Source: an uncultured Collinsella sp. (lineage in GTDB: Bacteria; Actinomycetota; Coriobacteriia; Coriobacteriales; Coriobacteriaceae). Taken from it: a stretch of 7,157 nucleotides of DNA. The translations under genes were made by a program, and so were the position numbers. Position 1 is the stretch's first letter; each line of letters begins with the position of its first letter. Below are positions 1 through 4,837 of this stretch, one piece after another. The stretch is taken from assembly GCA_900754275.1 (NCBI GenBank), contig CAAECF010000015.1:1-7157 (forward strand), written 5' to 3'. Under the pieces are notes generated by a model. The model was not told the origin of the DNA. It worked only from the letters and a program-made list of their open reading frames with translations, and made no database searches.

Positions 1-577
1 CGACGCTCTCGATCACACCGCGGGCGATGTTCTCGCGCGGCTCACCGCGACCGATCAGGCTGATGACCTCGCTTTCGGCAAACACCGTGCACATGCTGCT
101 GATCTTGGTGGGCTCGCCGGAACGCGCCAGGTCGGCCATCTGCTGCTGGGAAATGCCTAGGCGGTCGGCCATGATCTCCAAAAAACGCCCCGTGCCGGCA
201 GCGCACTTGTCGTTCATGGCAAACTTGGCCACGCGGCCACTTTTAAGCTGAATGACCTTGGTGTCCTGACCACCCACGTCAATCACCGTGCCGTGATCGC
301 CAAACAGGCGCACGGCACCGGTGCCGTGGCAGGTAATCTCGGTCACGACCTTGTGCGCATAGGGCACGGCGACACGGCCGTAGCCGGTCGCGATCACGCG
401 AGCATCGTCGGCCGTCACGTCGTAGCCGGCCGCTGCCAGCGCCTCGCGCAGCCGTTCGGAAGCATCGACCGAGGAGAACCCGGTTGGCTGCACGCACGTC
501 CACGCCACCGAACCCTCCCCGTCGACCACAGCGGCCTTAGCCGCCGTAGACCCGATATCGATCCCGATCCCTATCAT
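1..577 (-). CDS. yjiL: ATP-dependent activator of a 2-hydroxyacyl-CoA dehydratase / double-cubane protein (HgdC/YjiL type), C-terminus cut by window edge
   Basis: Translating the minus strand from the ATG at 575-577 gives 192 open codons running off the left edge. The protein starts with the ASKHA phosphate-binding motif GIDIGSTAAK (residues 4-13). It has a second nucleotide-binding segment, VIDVGGQDTKVIQ (98-110). The two cysteines expected to hold the [4Fe-4S] cluster between the two subunits are Cys125 in NDKCAAGTGRF and Cys163 in SSMCTVFAESE. Their spacing matches the activator of hydroxyglutaryl-CoA dehydratase. Family role: a homodimeric ATPase that passes one low-potential electron to its dehydratase or reductase partner in the cytoplasm. 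The sequence resembles E. coli YjiL (about 255 aa), so perhaps 60-70 residues are missing. The start is supported by GGGAG at 584-588, six bases upstream. The gene follows two candidate partner genes on the same strand, probably in one transcript. Family is near certain; the symbol rests on remembered similarity. Confidence 0.93.
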   Translation of the reverse strand, partial: MIGIGIDIGSTAAKAAVVDGEGSVAWTCVQPTGFSSVDASERLREALAAAGYDVTADDARVIATGYGRVAVPYAHKVVTEITCHGTGAVRLFGDHGTVIDVGGQDTKVIQLKSGRVAKFAMNDKCAAGTGRFLEIMADRLGISQQQMADLARSGEPTKISSMCTVFAESEVISLIGRGEPRENIARGVIESV

Positions 578-629
578 GGCTCTCTCCCAATCTAAACATC
601 AAAGGTAGCGGCGCGTTCAGGCGCCTTAG

Positions 630-738
630 CTCTAGGTTTCTCAGGTGCCGGAGATTGCCCCGAAAGAGGAGCGCAGCGTACTTTGGGTACGCAAGCGACG
701 GTTTGAGGAGCAAGATCCGGTGCCTGAGGAAGCTAGAG
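630..738. repeat. Long imperfect palindrome, copy A, overlapping the stop codon of the upstream gene
   Basis: Arms at 630-681 and 687-738 (52 bases each, no gaps needed) are inverted copies around a 5-base loop, with 34 of 52 positions complementary by eye. Both ends carry CTCTAG. The outer part (CTCAGG, CCGGA, TTGC) and the inner part (GCGTAC next to the loop) pair best. One arm contains the final Leu codon and the TAG of the 387-aa gene. The element closely matches the copy at 1936-2033: about 15 differences over some 92 aligned bases by eye, including an exact 20-base stretch starting at 688. No U-tract follows, so a simple terminator is unlikely. It may be a dispersed REP/MITE-like element or an mRNA-stabilising hairpin. 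Confidence 0.8.
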
Positions 739-1896
739 GGTTTCGATGAAGGCGGCGATGCGGGTCTCGATCTGGCCCATGTCACCGTTGCTGTAGTCGG
801 TCTCGATCTTCATATACGGAATACCCGCACCCTCGACAGCCTCCTGCATGCGCGCGCTCTCAACGTTGAAGGTGTGGCAGGCCTGTAGCACGCTCTCTAC
901 CACGCCATCGACATGGTACTTCTCGCACATGGCCAGCGTGTTTTCCATGCGGCCGTCGTTGGGCGTCATGACCGAACAGTTGATATCCAGGTAGCGGTCG
1001 GCGATGGCGCGCAGAATGTCGGGCGCGTCCGGGTCGATCATCATAGCCGCCGTGCGCTCGCCCGAGCAGTCGTCCATGCACACGACCACGCCGCCGTTGG
1101 ACTCGATGGTGCGACCGATCTTGTTGATTACGCCGCCCACCGGGCAGCCGGTGATCAGAATGCGCTTGGCATCCGCCGCGACCGGGCGCTCGCCCGCGTC
1201 GTAGGCCTCGCGCAGCTTGGCAACCTTTTGCTCCAGCTGCTGCGTATAGGCCTCGATATCAAAGCTGAACGTACCGGCAAACATGGTACTCATCAGGTCG
1301 ACGCCGCTCATGGCCGCCGGCTGGTTGGCCTGCAGCGCAAACATCTCGAGCTGGGCCGCACGCAGGCGATTGCGACGGCGCACGGCAGCGCGCAGATCAT
1401 CGTCGGCAATCGCGATGCCGTAGAAGTTCTCGATCTCCTCCTTGAGCAGGCGGCACTCCTCATACCAGCCTTCACGCTCGTAGGCGCGATCGCGACTCTG
1501 CGGAAGATGCAGAATGTGCGTGCGCTTGAGCTCGTTGAGTAGCTCGTACATCTTCTTCTTGCCGTCGCAGGTTGTCTCACCGATGATCATGTCGCTAAAG
1601 TACGTAAACGGACACTTTTGCGAGTAAGCAAAGCCGTAGGTCGACTTGATGAGCGGGCAGAGATTTGCCGGCAGCACCTTCTCGGCCTCGGGAATCACCT
1701 CGTCGGACGTGCCGCACAGCGCCACGCTCGCAGCCCCCGCGGCATCGATAATCTCGAGTGGCGTATAGCTGCACAGGAAGCCGACCAGGCGATTACCGGC
1801 CTGCTTGTAATCCTTAACGCGAATAAACGCGGCCTTACGCTGCTCGTTGAACTCCTCAAACGTGGACGGCAACGGCTGCTCATTATTATCCGACAT
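733..1896 (-). CDS. yjiM: Double-cubane-cluster anaerobic reductase, YjiM-like (2-hydroxyacyl-CoA dehydratase family), 387 aa
   Basis: This is a cytoplasmic iron-sulfur protein of the HgdB/BcrB/YjiM family (2-hydroxyacyl-CoA dehydratase D-component fold). Characterised double-cubane proteins hold an [8Fe-9S] cluster reduced by an ASKHA ATPase; their natural substrate is unknown. Family motifs are NLCPLIKSTYGF (78-89), KCPF (94-97), GETTCDGKKKMYE (106-118), ILITGCPVGG (246-255), DDCSGE (275-280), INCSVMTPND (305-314) and LQACHTFNVES (337-347). Candidate cluster ligands are among Cys42, 80, 95, 110, 277 and 340; which six bind is not decided here. Length and motif order match E. coli YjiM as I remember it. 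The frame is open much further upstream, to about 2256, but that part crosses the palindrome at 1936-2033 and the end of the preceding gene. The ATG at 1894-1896 has AAGGAG at 1901-1906, only four bases away, and gives a normal-length protein. It lies between its paralogue and the activator, so the activator is its likely reductase. Confidence 0.92.
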   Translation of the reverse strand: MSDNNEQPLPSTFEEFNEQRKAAFIRVKDYKQAGNRLVGFLCSYTPLEIIDAAGAASVALCGTSDEVIPEAEKVLPANLCPLIKSTYGFAYSQKCPFTYFSDMIIGETTCDGKKKMYELLNELKRTHILHLPQSRDRAYEREGWYEECRLLKEEIENFYGIAIADDDLRAAVRRRNRLRAAQLEMFALQANQPAAMSGVDLMSTMFAGTFSFDIEAYTQQLEQKVAKLREAYDAGERPVAADAKRILITGCPVGGVINKIGRTIESNGGVVVCMDDCSGERTAAMMIDPDAPDILRAIADRYLDINCSVMTPNDGRMENTLAMCEKYHVDGVVESVLQACHTFNVESARMQEAVEGAGIPYMKIETDYSNGDMGQIETRIAAFIETL

Positions 1897-1935
1897 ATAA
1901 CTCCTTAACAAACCTTTCAACCAACCAAGGAAACG

Positions 1936-2033
1936 GCTTTCCCAGGTGCCCGAGGTTGCCGTGAAAGAGAAGCGCCGCATACTTTGGTACGCAAGCGACG
2001 GTTTGAACGGCAAGATCGGGCGCCTAGGGAAGC
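1936..2033. repeat. Long imperfect palindrome, copy B, between the two paralogous reductase genes
   Basis: Arms at 1936-1982 and 1987-2033 (47 bases each) are inverted around a 4-base loop. The best-paired blocks are GCTT at the outer ends, GCCCGA, TTGCCGT, and TAC beside the loop. It begins 17 bases past the stop codon of the 427-aa gene and ends 39 bases before the start of the 387-aa gene, so it fills most of that 154-bp gap. It is a diverged copy of the element at 630-738, which occupies the matching gap after the next gene. A smaller dyad, GGAAA-CGGC-TTTCC (1929-1942), overlaps its left end. No U-rich tail is seen on the minus strand, so readthrough into the next gene seems likely. Confidence 0.8.
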
Positions 2034-2050
2034 TGCCAGGGCGGATAGTC

Positions 2051-3334
2051 CTAAATGGTTTCCAAGAAAGCCTCAATCCTGGTTTGCAGTTGGCCTGCAT
2101 CCTCGCCGGCGTAGTCGGTCGTGATGTGCATAAACGGAATGCCGGCTTCCTCGGCGGCCTTCTCCACGGCAAACGACTCCATCTCGTAGAGCGTGCAGAA
2201 CTGCAGGGCCACGTCGACGATACCGTCGGCATGCAGGTCCTTGGCCATCTGGACAATGTCCTTCATACGCTGGTCGTTGGGCGTAAAGACAGCACAGTTG
2301 ATCTTAAAGTAGCGCTCGGCGATGGCATCGAGCATCTCGTCGACCGTCTCACCGGACTCGTCGACCAGATCCTTGTAGTAGCGCGAACCCGTGCAGGACT
2401 CCTCGCCTACCACAACGCCGCCGGCCTTCTCGATGAGGTTGAACAGCTTCCAGTTGGGCACGGCCATGGGCGTGCCGGTGTACAGGATACGCTTGGTCCC
2501 CTTGGGCGCCACGCCCTCGCCGGCCTCGACACGCTGCTCGCACTCAGCCGCCATATCGTTAATGGCTCCGGTCAGACGCGGCGTGTCGTCCATAAAGGCG
2601 GCCTGAACGGTCAGCAGGCTGTCGAGACCGCTGATGGGCACAGGGTCGGCAGCGCGTGTGGCAGCGAGGCGCTGCAGGGCACGGCGCTTCTCATTGACGG
2701 CGTGGATGGCGGCCTTCAGACGCTCGGGCGTAATCTTGACGCCACACTCTTCCTCGATCTTGGCGGCGAGCTTCTTGACCTCGGCCTTCCAGGTCACGAG
2801 CGTCGACTCGTCGTGCACGTTGGGGATATCCATGACGTACATGTTCTTTTGCGTGGCAAAGAACTCATAAGCCTTCTTCTTGCCATCGCAGGTGTTCTCG
2901 CCTACCACCAAGTCACTCGACTCAATGTAGGGGCAGACCTCGCCCAGCTTAAAGCCGGCAAAGCTCTTGATGAGCGGACAAGTGTTGCGCGGCAAGTGCT
3001 CCTCGACCTTGTCGGTTGCCCAGTCGGCACCCGAGCACAGACCAACGGGAATGCCGTCACAGGCAAGCACGATCTCCTCGGGCACGTACACGCAGAACGA
3101 CCCCACGATCTTGGTGGCCTCGCCGGCCTCCTTCTTGTCGAGCATCTCCTTAATACGGCCGCTGTGGATGTTGGTGGCCACAAAGTCCAGGTAGGACGTT
3201 GACTTGGGACGGTTGTTCTGCGACAGGAACATGTCCCCGTACATCTGGCCCACGGCGCCCAGCAGCATATCGTGGTCGGCAAGATTCATGCCGAGGCTCT
3301 CCCACATCGGATGGAAATCAAATTCTTCAGCCAT
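2051..3334 (-). CDS. 2-hydroxyacyl-CoA dehydratase family / double-cubane-type protein, paralogue of the next gene, 427 aa
   Basis: This is a second member of the HgdB/double-cubane family, with about 40 extra N-terminal residues compared with its 387-aa neighbour. Shared landmarks are GSFCVYVPEEI (78-88), NTCPLIKSFAGF (117-128), EVCPYIESSD (132-141), GENTCDGKKKAYE (145-157), EESCTGSRYYKDLVDE (311-326), INCAVFTPND (345-354), LQFCTLYEMES (377-387) and GIPFMHITTDY (398-408). Eight cysteines correspond to positions in the neighbour (81, 100, 119, 134, 149, 314, 347, 380). The neighbour's TGCP motif is TGTP here (287-290), and the region after it (PNWKLFNLIEKAGG) also differs, so the two are probably specialised rather than recent duplicates. 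No transmembrane segment or signal peptide is visible. The ATG at 3332-3334 has GAGGGG at 3342-3347, seven bases away. It is the first gene after the control region at 3335-3700 and likely heads the transcript including the activator. It may form a homodimer, or a heterodimer with the neighbour; the substrate cannot be read from sequence. Confidence 0.9.
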   Translation of the reverse strand: MAEEFDFHPMWESLGMNLADHDMLLGAVGQMYGDMFLSQNNRPKSTSYLDFVATNIHSGRIKEMLDKKEAGEATKIVGSFCVYVPEEIVLACDGIPVGLCSGADWATDKVEEHLPRNTCPLIKSFAGFKLGEVCPYIESSDLVVGENTCDGKKKAYEFFATQKNMYVMDIPNVHDESTLVTWKAEVKKLAAKIEEECGVKITPERLKAAIHAVNEKRRALQRLAATRAADPVPISGLDSLLTVQAAFMDDTPRLTGAINDMAAECEQRVEAGEGVAPKGTKRILYTGTPMAVPNWKLFNLIEKAGGVVVGEESCTGSRYYKDLVDESGETVDEMLDAIAERYFKINCAVFTPNDQRMKDIVQMAKDLHADGIVDVALQFCTLYEMESFAVEKAAEEAGIPFMHITTDYAGEDAGQLQTRIEAFLETI

Positions 3335-3337
3335 AAC

Positions 3338-3354
3338 GGTTCCCCTCTCGAACC
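3338..3354 (-). promoter_or_regulatory. Small hairpin enclosing the ribosome binding site of the 427-aa gene
   Basis: GGTTC (3350-3354 read on the minus strand) and GAACC (3338-3342) form a 5-bp stem, extendable by one G-U pair, with a 7-base loop GAGAGGG. The purine-rich ribosome binding site is therefore mostly in the loop, three to four bases before the start codon region. This could modulate initiation, but the stem is short and may be coincidental. Confidence 0.35.
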
Positions 3355-3472
3355 AAAATCGGATAACAACGGTATCGATGCACGACGGACGGCGATTGCC
3401 CGACCGTGCTCAAACCCGGAATTTTAGGGAACCTGCTTTGCGGTCGATTATTTAGTTGTGCGTCGTCTCTCC

Positions 3473-3508
3473 CGGAGCCGTGAACATACCTGCTCATATG
3501 CGGCTCCG
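3473..3508 (-). promoter_or_regulatory. Stem-loop across the stop codon of a possible leader ORF
   Basis: CGGAGCCG and its exact inverted copy CGGCTCCG (3473-3480 and 3501-3508) form a perfect 8-bp GC-rich stem with a 20-base loop. The TGA of the putative 22-codon leader ORF (3494-3496) lies in the loop, and the 5' arm on the transcript is the end of that ORF, so a translating ribosome would melt the stem. There is no following U-tract, so this is not an intrinsic terminator. A short alternative fold, GGCTCGGAGCC, uses part of the same arm. Confidence 0.45.
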
Positions 3509-3562
3509 AGCCATATACAGGGCACGCGCGGCAACGCGGCGAATGTATGTCGTCTGCGGCAT
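3494..3562 (-). CDS. Possible 22-residue leader peptide upstream of the reductase genes
   Basis: An ATG at 3560-3562 is preceded by AAAGGAGGG (3570-3578) with a 7-base spacer, the strongest Shine-Dalgarno match in the window. The frame reads 22 codons to TGA. The product begins MPQTTYIRRVAARA and is rich in arginine and alanine, possibly a short amphipathic helix. It starts about 24 bases downstream of the predicted start site of the promoter at 3593-3621. Its stop sits in the loop of the 3473-3508 stem. The final ATGA also overlaps an ATG opening a 56-codon frame (3327-3497) that ends just inside the 427-aa gene; that second frame has poor-looking codon usage and is not called. There is no recognised homologue. 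The ribosome binding site is the main support, so existence is uncertain. Confidence 0.35.
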   Translation of the reverse strand: MPQTTYIRRVAARALYMARSRI

Positions 3563-3581
3563 GTGCGCACCCTCCTTTACA

Positions 3582-3595
3582 AGTTGAGGTCAACT
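3582..3595. promoter_or_regulatory. Perfect inverted repeat AGTTGA-N2-TCAACT near a predicted transcription start
   Basis: AGTTGAGGTCAACT is a 6+6 dyad with a 2-base centre. It overlaps the -10 box of the promoter at 3593-3621 and the expected start site around 3586. It shares the half-site GTTGA with the larger dyad at 3599-3630, giving four half-sites in about 50 bases. This arrangement fits a repressor operator. No regulator is encoded in the window, so the protein is unknown. Confidence 0.4.
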
Positions 3596-3621
3596 ATATC
3601 AACGGTCGTCGACCATGCGAA
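3593..3621 (-). promoter_or_regulatory. Predicted sigma70-type promoter P2 for leader ORF and reductase genes
   Basis: On the minus strand, TTCGCA (3616-3621) and TATAGT (3593-3598) are separated by 17 bases. The -10 matches the consensus at five of six positions and the -35 at four. Transcription would start near 3586, just upstream of the strong ribosome binding site at 3570-3578, which makes the layout sensible. The weak -35 and the flanking dyads suggest a regulated promoter. Confidence 0.4.
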
Positions 3622-3630
3622 CACCGTTGA
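3599..3630. promoter_or_regulatory. Inverted repeat TCAACGGT-N16-ACCGTTGA spanning promoter P2
   Basis: Perfect 8-base arms at 3599-3606 and 3623-3630 flank the spacer and -35 box of P2. One arm touches the -10 box and the other lies just upstream of the -35. The half-site centres are 24 bases apart, a little over two helical turns, so a dimer could bind one DNA face. A competing short palindrome, GGTCGTCGACC (3604-3614), sits inside. It could act as DNA operator or RNA hairpin. Confidence 0.4.
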
Positions 3631-3670
3631 CATTCGTACGACAGCGTCGCGTGCCGTAGTTTAATAAATA

Positions 3671-3698
3671 ATTATCTTTATTGATAAGAGTTTGTCAT
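3671..3698 (-). promoter_or_regulatory. Predicted sigma70-type promoter P1 in an AT-rich island
   Basis: On the minus strand, ATGACA (3693-3698) and GATAAT (3671-3676) are spaced by 16 bases, each matching its consensus at five of six positions. It lies in an AT-rich island (about 3660-3690) that stands out from the GC-rich surroundings and directly follows the modC terminator. It would give a transcript with a leader of about 330 bases before the 427-aa gene, including P2 and its dyads. A dyad TTATC-N6-GATAA (3672-3687) overlaps the -10 box and spacer and could be an operator. Confidence 0.5.
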
Positions 3699-3715
3699 CC
3701 TTCATTCGGCGAACG

Positions 3716-3752
3716 GCAAGACAAAGCCGCCGAGGCCTATATCCCCGACGGC
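3716..3752 (-). terminator. Intrinsic terminator of the modABC operon
   Basis: Eleven bases after the modC stop, the minus strand reads GCCGTCGGGG, a 7-base loop, then CCTCGGCGGC: a 10-bp GC-rich stem with two G-U pairs (arms 3743-3752 and 3726-3735). It is followed by TTTGTCTT (3718-3725), a moderately U-rich tail. Position, stem strength and tail fit Rho-independent termination, perhaps leaky because the tail is interrupted. Confidence 0.7.
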
Positions 3753-3763
3753 ATTACCCGGCG

Positions 3764-4834
3764 CTATCGACAAACCAAATGGATCCTACTCGCATCGAAG
3801 TGCATGCGCAGGTTCTCGCCTGCCTGCGGCAGCTCGTCGACAGGCACGCCCACTTTGTTGACCTTCCACTGCAGACGCGTGGGCGCATCGACGCGCGGCA
3901 CGTCCAGCAACACCAGCCGCTCAAAGCGCGAATCGCTCACACGGGCCACATGCAAGTCGTAACTGTTGCGACCCCGCTCCGCGCGATTGTCAACATGGAA
4001 GTAGCTTGCGCGAATGCCCAGGTACGCCACATTATCGGGAACCTCGCGACCCACGTTAAAGGTCATGCCCCAGTCGAGGGCCTCAACTTCTTCGTCGCCG
4101 ATCTTGCGCGCCCGGCTTGTGTTCTTGCAGCCCGTCAGGCGCAGCGCCGCCAGCGTCTGCGGACGGCGGACCACGTCCTCGACGGAGCCGATCTCCTCAA
4201 CATGCCCGTCGTGCATCACGCAGATGCGCTGGCACAGGCGGCACGCTTCGTCGATGTCGTGGCTCACGTAGAGCACGGTGCGGTTGCATACATCGAACAG
4301 GTCGAGCATATTCTGCTCGAGGGCGCTCTTAAGATAGGAATCGAGTGCGCTCATGGGCTCGTCGAACATAAAGATGCCCGGATGCGCCGCCACCATGCGC
4401 GCAAGCGCCACACGTTGCTGCTGACCGCCCGAGAGTCGCACGGGATAGCGGTCGGCAAAATCGGCCAGTCCAAAGATACCCAGGTAGCGCTCGGCAAGCT
4501 GCTTGCGCGCCGCGGCGTCGCCCGCATCCTTTACGCCGGCACATACGTTATCGGCCACTGTCATATTAGGGAACAGCTGATAGTTTTGGAACAGCAGGGC
4601 GCATTTTCGCTCCTGAGGCGACAGGTTGATGCCCGCCGCCGAGTCAAAAAAGGTCACGCCGTTGACGACGATCCTGCCCTCGTCGGGCGTCTCCACGCCG
4701 GCGATGCAGCGCAGCGTACAGCTCTTGCCGCAACCCGAGGCGCCCAGCAGTGCCACACGCTCCTCGCCGGCCTCAAGCTGCATGTCGAGCATAAACCCGG
4801 GATAGCGCTTTTTGATATCCAGAACGAGTGACAT
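3764..4834 (-). CDS. modC: Molybdate ABC transporter ATP-binding protein ModC, 356 aa
   Basis: This is the cytoplasmic ATPase that powers the molybdate importer with ModA and ModB. Walker A is GASGCGKS (31-38), the Q-loop is LFQNYQLFPNMTV (81-93), the ABC signature is LSGGQQQR (134-141), Walker B is IFMFDEP (154-160), the D-loop is SALD (162-165) and the switch histidine is His192 in YVSHD. After about residue 232 comes LTGCKNTSRA and a C-terminal accessory domain of about 120 residues ending in VCR. It occupies the place of the Mop/TOBE domain of classical ModC, but I do not see the usual Mop repeat. The ATG (4832-4834) lies three bases after the modB stop, and its GGGAGG ribosome binding site is within the last modB codons, implying translational coupling. 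A stem-loop terminator follows. The ATPase is certain; molybdate specificity comes mainly from the adjacent ModB and ModA, and tungstate or sulfate remain possible. Confidence 0.92.
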   Translation of the reverse strand: MSLVLDIKKRYPGFMLDMQLEAGEERVALLGASGCGKSCTLRCIAGVETPDEGRIVVNGVTFFDSAAGINLSPQERKCALLFQNYQLFPNMTVADNVCAGVKDAGDAAARKQLAERYLGIFGLADFADRYPVRLSGGQQQRVALARMVAAHPGIFMFDEPMSALDSYLKSALEQNMLDLFDVCNRTVLYVSHDIDEACRLCQRICVMHDGHVEEIGSVEDVVRRPQTLAALRLTGCKNTSRARKIGDEEVEALDWGMTFNVGREVPDNVAYLGIRASYFHVDNRAERGRNSYDLHVARVSDSRFERLVLLDVPRVDAPTRLQWKVNKVGVPVDELPQAGENLRMHFDASRIHLVCR

Positions 4835-4837
4835 GAC

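Noticed and set aside
610..625. Small hairpin GGCGC-N6-GCGCC before the activator gene
   Set aside because: A 5-bp stem of this kind is common by chance in GC-rich DNA, and nothing downstream suggests a terminator or riboswitch.
630..738. Intrinsic terminator between the 387-aa gene and the activator
   Set aside because: The structure is very long with many mismatches and no U-tract follows on the minus strand; the same element also lies between the two paralogues, where termination would be odd.
913..1542. 209-codon plus-strand frame
   Set aside because: It is antisense to the 387-aa reductase gene, with His/Ala/Arg-rich low-quality sequence and no motif.
1897..2256. N-terminal extension of the 387-aa protein by 120 residues
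   Set aside because: The frame is open, but this part reads through the palindrome and overlaps the end of the preceding gene out of frame. The ATG at 1894-1896 with AAGGAG gives the normal family length.
1946..3202. 418-codon open frame on the plus strand
   Set aside because: It is antisense to the 427-aa gene, which has clear family motifs. Long antisense frames are expected in GC-rich DNA, and its Leu/Gly/Val/His-rich product shows no family motif or good ribosome binding site.
3327..3497. 56-codon frame starting at the leader ORF stop (ATGA) and ending inside the 427-aa gene
   Set aside because: The overlap suggests coupling, but there is no own ribosome binding site, codon choice is unlike the neighbours, and the product has no recognisable feature.
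3692..4831. 379-codon open frame on the plus strand
   Set aside because: It is antisense to modC across its whole length; modC carries all ABC motifs, so this is a mirror frame.
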